Below are positions 52,523 through 60,884 of a stretch of DNA of 64,000 nt, in pieces. Source of the DNA: Serpentinicella sp031432315. GTDB taxonomy: Bacteria; Bacillota; Clostridia; Peptostreptococcales; Natronincolaceae. The notes beneath the pieces were generated by a model. The model saw only the letters and a list, made by a program, of their open reading frames with translations, was not told the DNA's origin and ran no database searches. How positions within the stretch are numbered: position 1 is the stretch's first letter; the number at the start of each line of letters is the position of its first letter. The DNA is taken from the NCBI RefSeq assembly GCF_031432315.1, contig NZ_JAVKGO010000001.1, positions 62,001 through 126,000 of the forward strand. Direction: 5' to 3'. Position numbers and translations under genes: made by a program.

Positions 52523-53409
52523 TGGCGTTTAAATCAGGGTTTGTATCCATTATTGGTAGGCCAAATGTCGGTAAATCAACTTTAATGAATTATATAATTG
52601 GAGAAAAAATTGCTATTATGTCTGATAAACCGCAGACAACTAGAAATAAAATACAAAGCATTTACACAGATGAAGAATTACAGATTATTTTTATCGATAC
52701 ACCAGGCATGCATAAACCAAAACATAAACTTGGCGAATACATGGTAAATACAGCAACACAAACATTAAAAGATGTAGACGTAGTTTTATTTGTAGTTGAT
52801 AATTCAAAAGAGATTGGTCCTGGAGACAGGCACATTATCGAACAATTAAAAGAAACTAGAACACCAGTTATTCTTGTAATGAATAAAATAGACTTAATGA
52901 ATCCTGAATCATTTAAAAACCTTTATAATTTGTATGAACAAGAAGGTGTATTTAAAGATATAATTGGAATATCTGCCCTCGAAGGTGCAAATATTAGTTC
53001 ATTAATACATAAAATAAGTGATTATTTGGATGAAGGACCTAAATATTTTCCAGACGACATGATTACAGATCAACCTGAAAAAGTAATTGTTGCAGAAATA
53101 ATAAGAGAAAAAGTTTTGCACTATATTGATCAAGAAATTCCTCATGGTGTAGCAGTTGAAATAACATCTATGAAATATAGAGAAGAAAAAGATATTGTAG
53201 ATATTAATGCCACAATATACTGTGAAAAAAAGTCACATAAAGGAATTATAATAGGAAAAAATGGAAGAAAGCTAAAAGGAATAGGAAAAAGTGCTAGACA
53301 AGATATTGAAACATTGCTTGGTTCAAAAGTATATCTAGAGTTATGGGTTAAAATCAAAGAAGATTGGCGCAATAGTCAATCAACATTAAGAAACTTTGGC
53401 TTTGAATAA
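52522..53409 (+). CDS. era: GTPase Era
   Basis: Essential GTPase for 16S rRNA maturation and 30S assembly. It is 295 aa. The G domain has GRPNVGKSTLMNYI, the switch TTRNK, DTPGMHKPKHKLGE and NKIDLM; the C-terminal KH domain has GIIIGKNGRKLKGIGK. The start is GTG at 52522, sharing a base with the cdd stop, with AAAGGGAG about eight bases before; a GTG three codons earlier is less suitable. Neighbours ybeY and recO are conserved partners. Confidence 0.97.
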   Translation: MAFKSGFVSIIGRPNVGKSTLMNYIIGEKIAIMSDKPQTTRNKIQSIYTDEELQIIFIDTPGMHKPKHKLGEYMVNTATQTLKDVDVVLFVVDNSKEIGPGDRHIIEQLKETRTPVILVMNKIDLMNPESFKNLYNLYEQEGVFKDIIGISALEGANISSLIHKISDYLDEGPKYFPDDMITDQPEKVIVAEIIREKVLHYIDQEIPHGVAVEITSMKYREEKDIVDINATIYCEKKSHKGIIIGKNGRKLKGIGKSARQDIETLLGSKVYLELWVKIKEDWRNSQSTLRNFGFE

Positions 53410-53492
53410 ATTATAACAATTTTTTCAATGAATATTCCTCTTCAACTTACAGAAAATAATGCTAAATATCTGTAAGAAAGGGGACTTAATTT

Positions 53493-53654
53493 ATGATAAA
53501 TGAACAAATGTGGAAAATATTTAAGGCATCCGGAAATATAGAGGCTTTTATGTATGTAAAAACATATAATGAATTTAATCAGCAACAAAATAATTATAAA
53601 TCCCAAGAAATCACTCAACTGGATGAAACAAAGTTTGTAAACGAAAGTCAATAA
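53493..53654 (+). CDS. yqzL: YqzL-like small protein (53 aa)
   Basis: A short protein between era and recO, as in Bacillus, where YqzL occupies this place. It starts MINEQMWKIFKASGNIEAFM and continues YVKTYNEF, fitting the W-x-x-F-x-x-[ST]-G-x-[IV]-x-x-[YF] pattern of the family; the tail is polar. ATG follows AAAGGGG. Function is unknown. A short TTACAGA/TCTGTAA hairpin lies just upstream. Confidence 0.78.
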   Translation: MINEQMWKIFKASGNIEAFMYVKTYNEFNQQQNNYKSQEITQLDETKFVNESQ

Positions 53655-53676
53655 AGAATATGTGGGGCAAAAAAAT

Positions 53677-54426
53677 ATGCTTGTCAATACAGATGGAATT
53701 GTACTAAAAAGTTCTAAATTCAATGAAAATGATAGCTTAATAGTTATTTTTACAAGAAAATTAGGGAAAATAAGTGCTGTTGCAAAAGGCTCGAGACGTC
53801 CAAAAAGTAATTTATTATCAGGTGTACAGCCTTTTTGTCACAGTGAGTTTATACTTTACAAGGGAAAAAGTTTATACACGGTATCACAATGCGATGTCAA
53901 AAACATTAACTATAAACTAAGAGAAAATTTAGATGTACTTTCATATGCAACATACTTTCTAGAACTTGTATCAGCAGAAACAAATGAAGGACAAACAAAT
54001 AATCGTCTATTTAACTTATTAGGAAAAACCCTCTTATTATTATCTAAAGATAACATCGAAATTGATACCATAGTAAGATGCTTTGAATTAAAGTTTCTTG
54101 ACTATACTGGATACAAACCTCATTTGGAAAGTTGTGTAAATTGCAACTGTTTACGGTCCGAAAAATGGATGTTTAGTTCTGAACGTGGAGGATTATTGTG
54201 TGGTCAATGTCAAAATTACCAAGATGGTACCATTATTTCTACTTACACAATTAAATTAGCTAAATACTTACTATTTAAAGATATTACTGAAATTCAAAAA
54301 CTCAAAATAAGTAATTTTCTAAATGAACAATTAAAAAAAGTTTTAAAACATTATATTTTTGTGCATATTAATAAACATAACTTTAAAAGCTTAAACTTAA
54401 TTGAAAAAACATATAGGAGTGAGTAG
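53677..54426 (+). CDS. recO: DNA repair protein RecO
   Basis: Recombination mediator that loads RecA with RecR at gaps. It is 249 aa from ATG 53677, matching the usual MLV-x-T-[DE]-G-IVL start; a GTG five codons upstream is the other option, and both have a weak ribosome binding site (TGGGG). The OB domain has SLIVIFTRKLGKISAVAKGS and the C-terminal part has the zinc site CVNCNC with CGQCQ. The yqzL-recO order is conserved. It ends two bases before the start of the next gene. Confidence 0.94.
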   Translation: MLVNTDGIVLKSSKFNENDSLIVIFTRKLGKISAVAKGSRRPKSNLLSGVQPFCHSEFILYKGKSLYTVSQCDVKNINYKLRENLDVLSYATYFLELVSAETNEGQTNNRLFNLLGKTLLLLSKDNIEIDTIVRCFELKFLDYTGYKPHLESCVNCNCLRSEKWMFSSERGGLLCGQCQNYQDGTIISTYTIKLAKYLLFKDITEIQKLKISNFLNEQLKKVLKHYIFVHINKHNFKSLNLIEKTYRSE

Positions 54427-54427
54427 A

Positions 54428-54907
54428 ATGGAAGTAAATTTAGAGATGATAGATACAATTCGAGAAAGAACTGGTGTTTCTTATAGAAAAGCAAAGGAAG
54501 CATTAGAAAAAACAAATGGTAATCTTGTAGATGCACTAATAATTATAGAAGAAGAGCCTAAGAAAGATTGGAGTAAAAATGTAAGTGATACAAGCAATGA
54601 GATTATAGAAAAATTAAAAAAATTAATAGAAAAAGGAAATGTTACAAAAGTGATCGTTAAAAGAGAAGGCGAAACGCTAATGAATATACCTGTTACAGCA
54701 GGTGCTATAGGTGTAATACTTGCTCCTTTGGCAGCTTTATTAGGAGTATCTGCTGCATTGCTAACAAAAACAAAAATTGAAATAGTGAAGAACGATGGAG
54801 AAGTGGTTGACCTGGGTAATATAGCAGTAAATAAAATGAACGACGTTAAAAACAACTTTGAAAATATTGAAGAAACATTAGACAATCTAAATGATACAGA
54901 TTATTAG
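54428..54907 (+). CDS. DUF4342 protein with UBA/TS-N-like head
   Basis: Protein of unknown function, 159 aa. The first about 45 residues (IRERTGVSYRKAKEALEKTN) resemble the UBA-like helical head of elongation factor Ts. The middle carries a DUF4342-like region (KVIVKREGETLMNIPVTAGA, then a hydrophobic VILAPLAALLGVSAALL) and a polar tail. The hydrophobic stretch could touch or cross the membrane. The start is ATG at 54428 after AGGAGTG. It follows recO by one base and so is cotranscribed with it. Confidence 0.8.
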   Translation: MEVNLEMIDTIRERTGVSYRKAKEALEKTNGNLVDALIIIEEEPKKDWSKNVSDTSNEIIEKLKKLIEKGNVTKVIVKREGETLMNIPVTAGAIGVILAPLAALLGVSAALLTKTKIEIVKNDGEVVDLGNIAVNKMNDVKNNFENIEETLDNLNDTDY

Positions 54908-54916
54908 ATCGAATCA

Positions 54917-54945
54917 TTGACAAAAAAGTCATTATTTGATAAATT
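54917..54945 (+). promoter_or_regulatory. Promoter of glyS
   Basis: A perfect TTGACA (54917-54922) and TAAATT (54940-54945) are 17 bases apart, giving a leader of about 80 bases. Confidence 0.7.
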
Positions 54946-54970
54946 TTTATTAAGATTTGGAAGATAAGTA

Positions 54971-55012
54971 AAGTCTTTCGTTCCGGAGTTTGGGGTGAAA
55001 GACTTATTTTTA
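54971..55012 (+). terminator. Leader hairpin/terminator upstream of glyS
   Basis: A 9-bp stem AAGTCTTTC / GAAAGACTT with a 17-base loop, followed by ATTTTTAG. It could end the recO transcript or, because it lies after the glyS promoter, attenuate glyS. There is no T-box consensus. Confidence 0.55.
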
Positions 55013-55031
55013 GTTTTTAGGAGGAGAGCAG

Positions 55032-56423
55032 ATGGTAACATCAGAGAAAACGATGGACAAAATAGTATCATTAGCAAAGTCTAGAGGCTTTGTATTTCCA
55101 GGTTCAGAAATATATGGTGGGCTAGCAAATACATGGGACTATGGACCTTTAGGAGTAGAATTAAAAAACAACGTTAAAAAAGCATGGTGGAAGAAATTTA
55201 TACAACAGAGTCCATATAATGTAGGTTTAGATTCAGCTATTTTAATGAATCCTAAGACATGGGTAGCATCAGGGCATGTAGGTGGATTTAATGATCCTTT
55301 AATGGATTGTAAAAAATGTAGAGCAAGACATCGAGCGGATAAATTGATAGAAGATTATTACCATAATAAAGGTGAAGATGAAATTGTCGATGGTTGGACT
55401 AATGAACAAATGAAGGACTTTATAGAAGAAAATAAAATAGTTTGCCCTGAGTGTGGTAAAAAAGAGTTTACAGATATCAGACAGTTTAACTTAATGTTTA
55501 AAACATACCAAGGAGTAACAGAGGATACAAGTACAGAATTATTTATGCGTCCAGAAACAGCACAAGGAATTTTTGTGAATTTTAAAAATGTACAAAGAGC
55601 CTCCCGAAAAAAAGTGCCTTTTGGAATCGGACAGATTGGTAAGTCCTTTAGAAATGAAATTACACCAGGTAACTTTACTTTTAGAACAAGAGAATTCGAA
55701 CAAATGGAGCTAGAGTTTTTCTGCAAACCAGGAGAAGATCTAGAGTGGTTTAAATATTGGTTAGATTACTGTGAAAACTGGTTATTAAACCTAAATATTA
55801 ATAAAGATAATATAAGACTGAGAGATCATTCAGAAGAGGAGTTATCTCATTACAGCAATGCTACCACAGATATAGAATTTAGGTTCCCATTTGGTTGGGG
55901 AGAGCTATGGGGTATTGCAGATAGAACAGACTATGATTTAAAACAACATAGCGAACACTCAGGTATTGACTTTACATATACAGATCCTGTTACAAATGAA
56001 AAATACGTGCCTTATTGTATAGAACCATCATTAGGAGCTGATAGAGTTACGTTAGCATTTTTAGTTGATGCATACACAGAAGAAGTTATTGATGAGAAGG
56101 ATACAAGAGTATTATTAAAATTACATCCTGCATTAGCACCATTTAAAGCCGCTATCCTACCATTAACAAAGAAGCTAAAGGATGAAGCTTTAGAACTTTA
56201 CAGTACGCTATCAAGTAAATTTGTGGTCGATTATGATGATGCTGGCAGTATCGGAAAAAGGTATAGAAGACATGATGAAGTCGGAACGCCTTACTGCATA
56301 ACTTTTGATTTTGATTCTCTAGAAGACAAGTCCGTTACCGTAAGAGACAGAGATACAATGAAGCAAGATAGAATAAAAATTGAGGAACTAGAAGCATATT
56401 TAGAAGAAAGGTTACAATTCTAA
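55032..56423 (+). CDS. glyS: Glycyl-tRNA synthetase, single-chain type
   Basis: Class II synthetase that charges tRNA-Gly with glycine. At 463 aa it is the homodimeric type, unlike the alpha/beta enzyme of many bacteria. It opens MVTSEKTMDKIVSLAKSRGF; FVFPGSEIYGGLANTWDYGP, a zinc-binding-like CKKC...CPEC pair (about residues 94-140), class II motif 2 near FRNEITPGNFTFRTREFEQM, and motif 3 near EPSLGADRVTLAFL are clear, and the anticodon-binding domain closes the protein. ATG follows TAGGAGGAG. Confidence 0.97.
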   Translation: MVTSEKTMDKIVSLAKSRGFVFPGSEIYGGLANTWDYGPLGVELKNNVKKAWWKKFIQQSPYNVGLDSAILMNPKTWVASGHVGGFNDPLMDCKKCRARHRADKLIEDYYHNKGEDEIVDGWTNEQMKDFIEENKIVCPECGKKEFTDIRQFNLMFKTYQGVTEDTSTELFMRPETAQGIFVNFKNVQRASRKKVPFGIGQIGKSFRNEITPGNFTFRTREFEQMELEFFCKPGEDLEWFKYWLDYCENWLLNLNINKDNIRLRDHSEEELSHYSNATTDIEFRFPFGWGELWGIADRTDYDLKQHSEHSGIDFTYTDPVTNEKYVPYCIEPSLGADRVTLAFLVDAYTEEVIDEKDTRVLLKLHPALAPFKAAILPLTKKLKDEALELYSTLSSKFVVDYDDAGSIGKRYRRHDEVGTPYCITFDFDSLEDKSVTVRDRDTMKQDRIKIEELEAYLEERLQF

Positions 56424-56432
56424 ATTAATATT

Positions 56433-56469
56433 AATCAGTCGAAGTTTCAAAATTCGACTGATTTTTTTA
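56433..56469 (+). terminator. Terminator after glyS
   Basis: An 11-bp stem AATCAGTCGAA / TTCGACTGATT with a 9-base loop and seven T. Confidence 0.93.
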
Positions 56470-56522
56470 CAAAAATATAAAAAATATATAGAAAAAATTG
56501 AATAAATGTGGTAAATTATTTA

Positions 56523-56536
56523 TATGCTGTAGCATA
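56523..56536. promoter_or_regulatory. Palindrome upstream of ccpN, possible operator
   Basis: A perfect TATGCT-gt-AGCATA palindrome lies about 40 bases before the ccpN coding region. Its half site partly resembles the Bacillus CcpN operator TRTGHYATAYW, so it might be an autoregulatory site; this is inference. Confidence 0.4.
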
Positions 56537-56574
56537 ATTAATAAATAGTGTATCACAATAGTGAGGTGATCATA

Positions 56575-57207
56575 ATTCAACTTACGAGTAGACAAAAAAA
56601 GATAGTTGATATTGTAAAAGAACATCAACCGATAACAAGTGAGCATATTGCAAAATATCTTACAGTAACAAGAGCTGCTTTAAGACCTGACCTTTCAATA
56701 CTTACTATGACAGGTGTCTTAGATGCAAGACCGAAAGTAGGTTATTTTTATTTAGGACTTCCTAAAAACAATCAACTATTGGAAGAAGTTTCAACCATTA
56801 AAGTTAAAGATATTATGTCACTTCCCATTGTAGTTACAGAAGAAACGACTGTTTATGACACCATAGTCACGTTGTTTTTAGAAGATGTTGGTACTATATA
56901 CGTTAGTTCGGCAGGGGACTTAAGCGGTGTAGTATCTAGAAAGGATTTATTAAAAAGTGTTATTGGCGGAGTCGACATGAATAAGATGCCAGTTGGAATG
57001 ATTATGACCAGAAAACCTATAATAACAATAACTCAAGAAGAAAATGTGATGATTGCAGCAAATAAAATTATCGAAAACGAAATCGATAGTCTGCCTGTTG
57101 TTGAGTTAAGTGATGACGATAATAAAACTAAAACTAAGTACAATGTCATTGGAAGAATTTCAAAAAGTAATATAACTAAACTTTTTGTAGAGTTATGTAA
57201 AAGTTAG
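56575..57207 (+). CDS. ccpN: CcpN-type repressor of gluconeogenesis (HTH + CBS)
   Basis: Transcription regulator of the CcpN/YqzB family, 210 aa. An N-terminal winged helix (RQKKIVDIVKEHQPITSEHI; TRAALRPDLSILTMTGVLDA; RPKVGYFYLG) is followed by paired CBS domains (about 75-205) that bind nucleotides. In Bacillus it represses gapB and pckA during growth on glucose and is encoded just before yqfL. The best ribosome binding site is GAGGTG at 56563-56568; the first codon at proper spacing is ATT (56575), with ATA and ATC before it and no ATG, TTG or well-placed GTG. An ATT start is therefore likely. Confidence 0.9.
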   Translation: MQLTSRQKKIVDIVKEHQPITSEHIAKYLTVTRAALRPDLSILTMTGVLDARPKVGYFYLGLPKNNQLLEEVSTIKVKDIMSLPIVVTEETTVYDTIVTLFLEDVGTIYVSSAGDLSGVVSRKDLLKSVIGGVDMNKMPVGMIMTRKPIITITQEENVMIAANKIIENEIDSLPVVELSDDDNKTKTKYNVIGRISKSNITKLFVELCKS

Positions 57208-57215
57208 GAGGCGTT

Positions 57216-58058
57216 ATGGTGGAAAACAAAAACGAACAACTGGTAATTTATATTGTCTCAGATTCAATTGGAGAAACAGCAGAACAAGTTGCTAAAGCAA
57301 CTATTAGTCAGTTTAATATGACAGATTATGAGATTAGAAGATATCCTTTTATAAGTGAAAAAAATCAAATTAAAGAAATTATAGATGAAGCTAAGGAATT
57401 TAAATCAATTATAATTTTCACAATGGTATTAGATGAATTAAAAACTTTTTTAATAGAGTACGGAAGTAAGAACGAAGCAACCTTAATAGACGTACTATCA
57501 CCAGTGCTTTCAGGGTTTCAAAATGTTTTAAACATAGAGCCTAAAAAAGAGCCAGGATTAATACGTAAGTTAGATGAAAAATACTTTAAAAAGATTGAAG
57601 CTATAGAATTTGCAGTAAAATATGATGATGGGAAAGATCCTAGGGGCTTAAAAAAGGCTGATTTAATATTAACAGGAATTTCTAGGACTTCAAAAACACC
57701 TTTAAGTATGTATCTTGCACATAAGCATATAAAAGTGGCCAATGTACCTTTAGTTCCAGAAACCCCCATACCAAGGGAATTGTACGAAGTACCACCTTGG
57801 AAAATTATAGGATTAACTACTAATCCAATTAAACTAATTGAAATAAGACAAGAAAGGCTAAAGGCTTTAGGTCTAAAAAGTGAAGCAAACTACGCAAGTG
57901 TAGAGCGTATTTTAGAAGAATTAGATTATGCAGAAAATATCATGAAAAGACTTAGATGTCCTATTATTGATGTTTCATCAAAAGCAGTAGAAGAAAGTGC
58001 AAGTATTATAATAGAAATTTTTAGAGAAAAGGGTCATCAATTTAGTAATGGTAGGTAA
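57216..58058 (+). CDS. ppsR: PPDK regulatory protein (bifunctional kinase/pyrophosphorylase)
   Basis: DUF299-family enzyme (YqfL) that uses ADP to phosphorylate and inactivate pyruvate,phosphate dikinase and reverses this by phosphorolysis. It is 280 aa, normal. VSDSIGETAEQVAKATISQF opens the protein; the P-loop-like GISRTSKTPLSMYLAHKHIK lies near residues 150-170, then KVANVPLVPE, and RLRCPIIDVSSKAVEE near the end. ATG follows TAGGAGGCGTT. Its target ppdK is 51 bases downstream and ccpN is directly upstream. Confidence 0.96.
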   Translation: MVENKNEQLVIYIVSDSIGETAEQVAKATISQFNMTDYEIRRYPFISEKNQIKEIIDEAKEFKSIIIFTMVLDELKTFLIEYGSKNEATLIDVLSPVLSGFQNVLNIEPKKEPGLIRKLDEKYFKKIEAIEFAVKYDDGKDPRGLKKADLILTGISRTSKTPLSMYLAHKHIKVANVPLVPETPIPRELYEVPPWKIIGLTTNPIKLIEIRQERLKALGLKSEANYASVERILEELDYAENIMKRLRCPIIDVSSKAVEESASIIIEIFREKGHQFSNGR

Positions 58059-58109
58059 TAATTAAAAATTTATTATAAATGCTATAAATAATTTTGGAGG
58101 TGCTTTTGA

Positions 58110-60731
58110 GTGGCGAAGTTTGTTTATAATTTCAATGAAGGATCAGCAAAAATGAAATCTTTATTAGGTGGTAAAGGAGCCAATCTTGCTGAAATGACAA
58201 AAATTGGTCTTTCAGTTCCAGAAGGCTTTACAGTTACAACTGAAGCTTGTAATGAGTATTACAATCAGGGTGCAAAATTATGGGAAGATCTAAAAACAGA
58301 AATTTTTAATCATTTAAATGAATTAGAGAAGATGACAGGAAAACAATTAGGTAGTATTGATAATCCTTTATTAGTTTCTGTTAGATCTGGTAGTGTTATA
58401 TCAATGCCAGGAATGATGGATACAATACTAAATCTAGGCTTAAATGACAAATCAGTTGAAGGTATGGCAAATGCTACAAATAATCAAAGATTTGCATATG
58501 ACAGTTACAGAAGATTCATCCAAATGTTTGGAGATGTTGTTTTAGAGATACCTAAATATAAATTTGACAATATATTAGAAAAAAGAAAAATTGATAATAA
58601 CATAGAAGATGATACACAATTAACTACTGAAGACCTTAAATATATTGTTCAGCAGTATAAAGAAGTAGTAAAAAAAGAGTGTAACATTGATTTTCCACAG
58701 GATACTAAAGAACAATTACTTATGGCTATAGAAGCAGTATTTAAATCATGGAATAATCCAAGAGCTATAGTATATCGTAAACATAACGATATCCCGCACC
58801 ATTTAGGAACAGCAGTTAATATTCAATCTATGGTATTTGGAAATATGGGAGATACTTCTGGTACAGGTGTTGCATTTACGAGAAATCCTTCAACAGGAGA
58901 AAACTTACTATATGGAGAGTTCCTATTAAACGCTCAAGGTGAAGATGTTGTTGCTGGTATACGTACACCTAAGCCGATTGCAGAATTAGATCGTTTAATG
59001 CCAAAAGTATATAAGCAATTTGTTGATCTTTGCGACCTATTAGAAAACCATTATAGAGATATGCAAGATATTGAATTTACAATTGAAAATGAAAAATTAT
59101 ACATACTTCAAACTAGAAATGGTAAAAGAACAGCAGCTGCAGCAATAAATACTGCGGTAGAAATGGTTGAAGAAGGTTTAATTACAAAAGAAGAAGCAGT
59201 AATGAGAGTAGAACCTGCTCAACTTGATCAACTATTACATCCTACTTTTAATCCAGAAGAATTAAAAAATGCACAATTACTAACAAAAGGACTTCCTGCG
59301 TCTTCCGGAGCTGCATCAGGTAAAGCGTACTTTAATCCAGAAGATGTTGTAAAAGCTAATAATGCAGGTGAAAAAGCTATACTAGTAAGAGCCGAAACGT
59401 CACCAGAAGATATAGAGGGAATGTATGCAGCTCAAGGTATATTAACTGCAAGAGGTGGAATGACTTCTCATGCAGCTGTTGTTGCCCGTGGGATGGGTAA
59501 GTGCTGTATTGTTGGAGCTGGAGATATTAGAATAAATGAAGAAAATAAAACTTTCACAATAGGAACAGAGATATATGATGAAGGTCATAACATTTCTTTA
59601 GATGGAAATACAGGAAGTGTTTATGAAGGTACAATCGCAACAAAGAGCCCTGAGTTACTAGGAAACTTTGAAGTATTAATGAAATGGTCAGACGAAATTA
59701 GAACACTAAAAATTAGAACAAATGCTGACACACCTAGAGATACAAAACAAGCAATAAACTTTGGTGCAGAAGGTATTGGATTATGTAGAACAGAGCATAT
59801 GTTCTTTGAAGAATCTCGTATTTTTGTTGTACGCCAAATGATATTATCAAGAACTGTTGAAGAGAGAAAAACTGCATTAGATCAATTACTACCAATGCAA
59901 AGGCAAGATTTTGAAGAAATTTTCAAAGCAATGGGAAGCAGACCAGTTACAGTTCGTTTACTTGATCCACCGCTACATGAATTCCTACCTCATGAAGAGG
60001 ACGATATTGTAAAACTTGCAGAAAAAATGAACATGACAACAAAACAATTAAAAGATGTAATCGAAGGACTAGATGAACAAAACCCAATGTTAGGTCATCG
60101 TGGATGTAGATTAGCAGTAACTTATCCAGAAATTTATGAAATGCAAGTTAGAGCTATTTTAGAAGCTGCGATAAACCTAAAGAAACGTGATAATATGGAA
60201 GTTATTCCTGAAATTATGGTACCTTTAGTAGGACAATTAACAGAGCTAAAATATATAAAAGACCTAATGATAAAGGTAGCGAATGAAGTAATTGAGGAAC
60301 ATGGAACTAAAATAAGTTACTTAATTGGGACTATGATTGAAGTTCCAAGAGCAGCCCTAACAGCAGATGAAATTGCGGAAGAAGCTGAATTTTTCTCATT
60401 TGGTACGAATGATTTAACACAAATGACATTTGGATTTTCAAGAGATGATGCAGGTAAATTCATAGGCGAGTATATTGACAAAAACATTTTTGAAAAAGAT
60501 CCATTCCAGCGTATTGATAGAACTGGCGTAGGAAAATTAATGGACATATCAGTAAAATTAGGTAAACAAACAAGACCAGACATTAAGTTAGGGATATGTG
60601 GAGAGCATGGTGGTGATCCATCATCAATAGAATTCTGTTACTTATTAGGTCTAGATTATGTATCATGTTCACCATTTAGAGTACCAATTGCACGATTAGC
60701 TGCGGCGCAAGCAGTTATTAAAAATAAATAG
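58110..60731 (+). CDS. ppdK: Pyruvate, phosphate dikinase
   Basis: Interconverts pyruvate and phosphoenolpyruvate with ATP and phosphate, linking glycolysis and gluconeogenesis. It is 873 aa, full length. The ATP-grasp domain (LGGKGANLAEMTKIGLSVPE), the phosphohistidine domain with GGMTSHAAVVARGMGK and its His454, and the PEP/pyruvate barrel with LGICGEHGGDPSS and Cys830 all match the C. symbiosum enzyme with a shift of one residue. The start is GTG after GGAGGTG. PpsR, encoded upstream, should act on the Thr next to His454. Confidence 0.98.
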   Translation: MAKFVYNFNEGSAKMKSLLGGKGANLAEMTKIGLSVPEGFTVTTEACNEYYNQGAKLWEDLKTEIFNHLNELEKMTGKQLGSIDNPLLVSVRSGSVISMPGMMDTILNLGLNDKSVEGMANATNNQRFAYDSYRRFIQMFGDVVLEIPKYKFDNILEKRKIDNNIEDDTQLTTEDLKYIVQQYKEVVKKECNIDFPQDTKEQLLMAIEAVFKSWNNPRAIVYRKHNDIPHHLGTAVNIQSMVFGNMGDTSGTGVAFTRNPSTGENLLYGEFLLNAQGEDVVAGIRTPKPIAELDRLMPKVYKQFVDLCDLLENHYRDMQDIEFTIENEKLYILQTRNGKRTAAAAINTAVEMVEEGLITKEEAVMRVEPAQLDQLLHPTFNPEELKNAQLLTKGLPASSGAASGKAYFNPEDVVKANNAGEKAILVRAETSPEDIEGMYAAQGILTARGGMTSHAAVVARGMGKCCIVGAGDIRINEENKTFTIGTEIYDEGHNISLDGNTGSVYEGTIATKSPELLGNFEVLMKWSDEIRTLKIRTNADTPRDTKQAINFGAEGIGLCRTEHMFFEESRIFVVRQMILSRTVEERKTALDQLLPMQRQDFEEIFKAMGSRPVTVRLLDPPLHEFLPHEEDDIVKLAEKMNMTTKQLKDVIEGLDEQNPMLGHRGCRLAVTYPEIYEMQVRAILEAAINLKKRDNMEVIPEIMVPLVGQLTELKYIKDLMIKVANEVIEEHGTKISYLIGTMIEVPRAALTADEIAEEAEFFSFGTNDLTQMTFGFSRDDAGKFIGEYIDKNIFEKDPFQRIDRTGVGKLMDISVKLGKQTRPDIKLGICGEHGGDPSSIEFCYLLGLDYVSCSPFRVPIARLAAAQAVIKNK

Positions 60732-60745
60732 TATTAATAATAGAT

Positions 60746-60790
60746 AAAAATAAAATGGAGTTGTCGTAAAGACCTCCATTTTATTTTTTA
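60746..60790 (+). terminator. Terminator after ppdK
   Basis: A 15-bp stem AAAAATAAAATGGAG / CTCCATTTTATTTTT with a 13-base loop and ending T run. Confidence 0.92.
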
Positions 60791-60884
60791 ATTATTAAAT
60801 AAATCTTTTAAAATTATAATTTATTGGGTACAACAATATAGATTAAACATGCATTGGCTAAAGCATTAATAAGAGGTGATAACT

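Noticed and set aside
54946..55031. Possible glycine T-box before glyS
   Set aside because: The leader is only about 80 bases and has no T-box consensus (such as GGGTGGAACC) or specifier stem.
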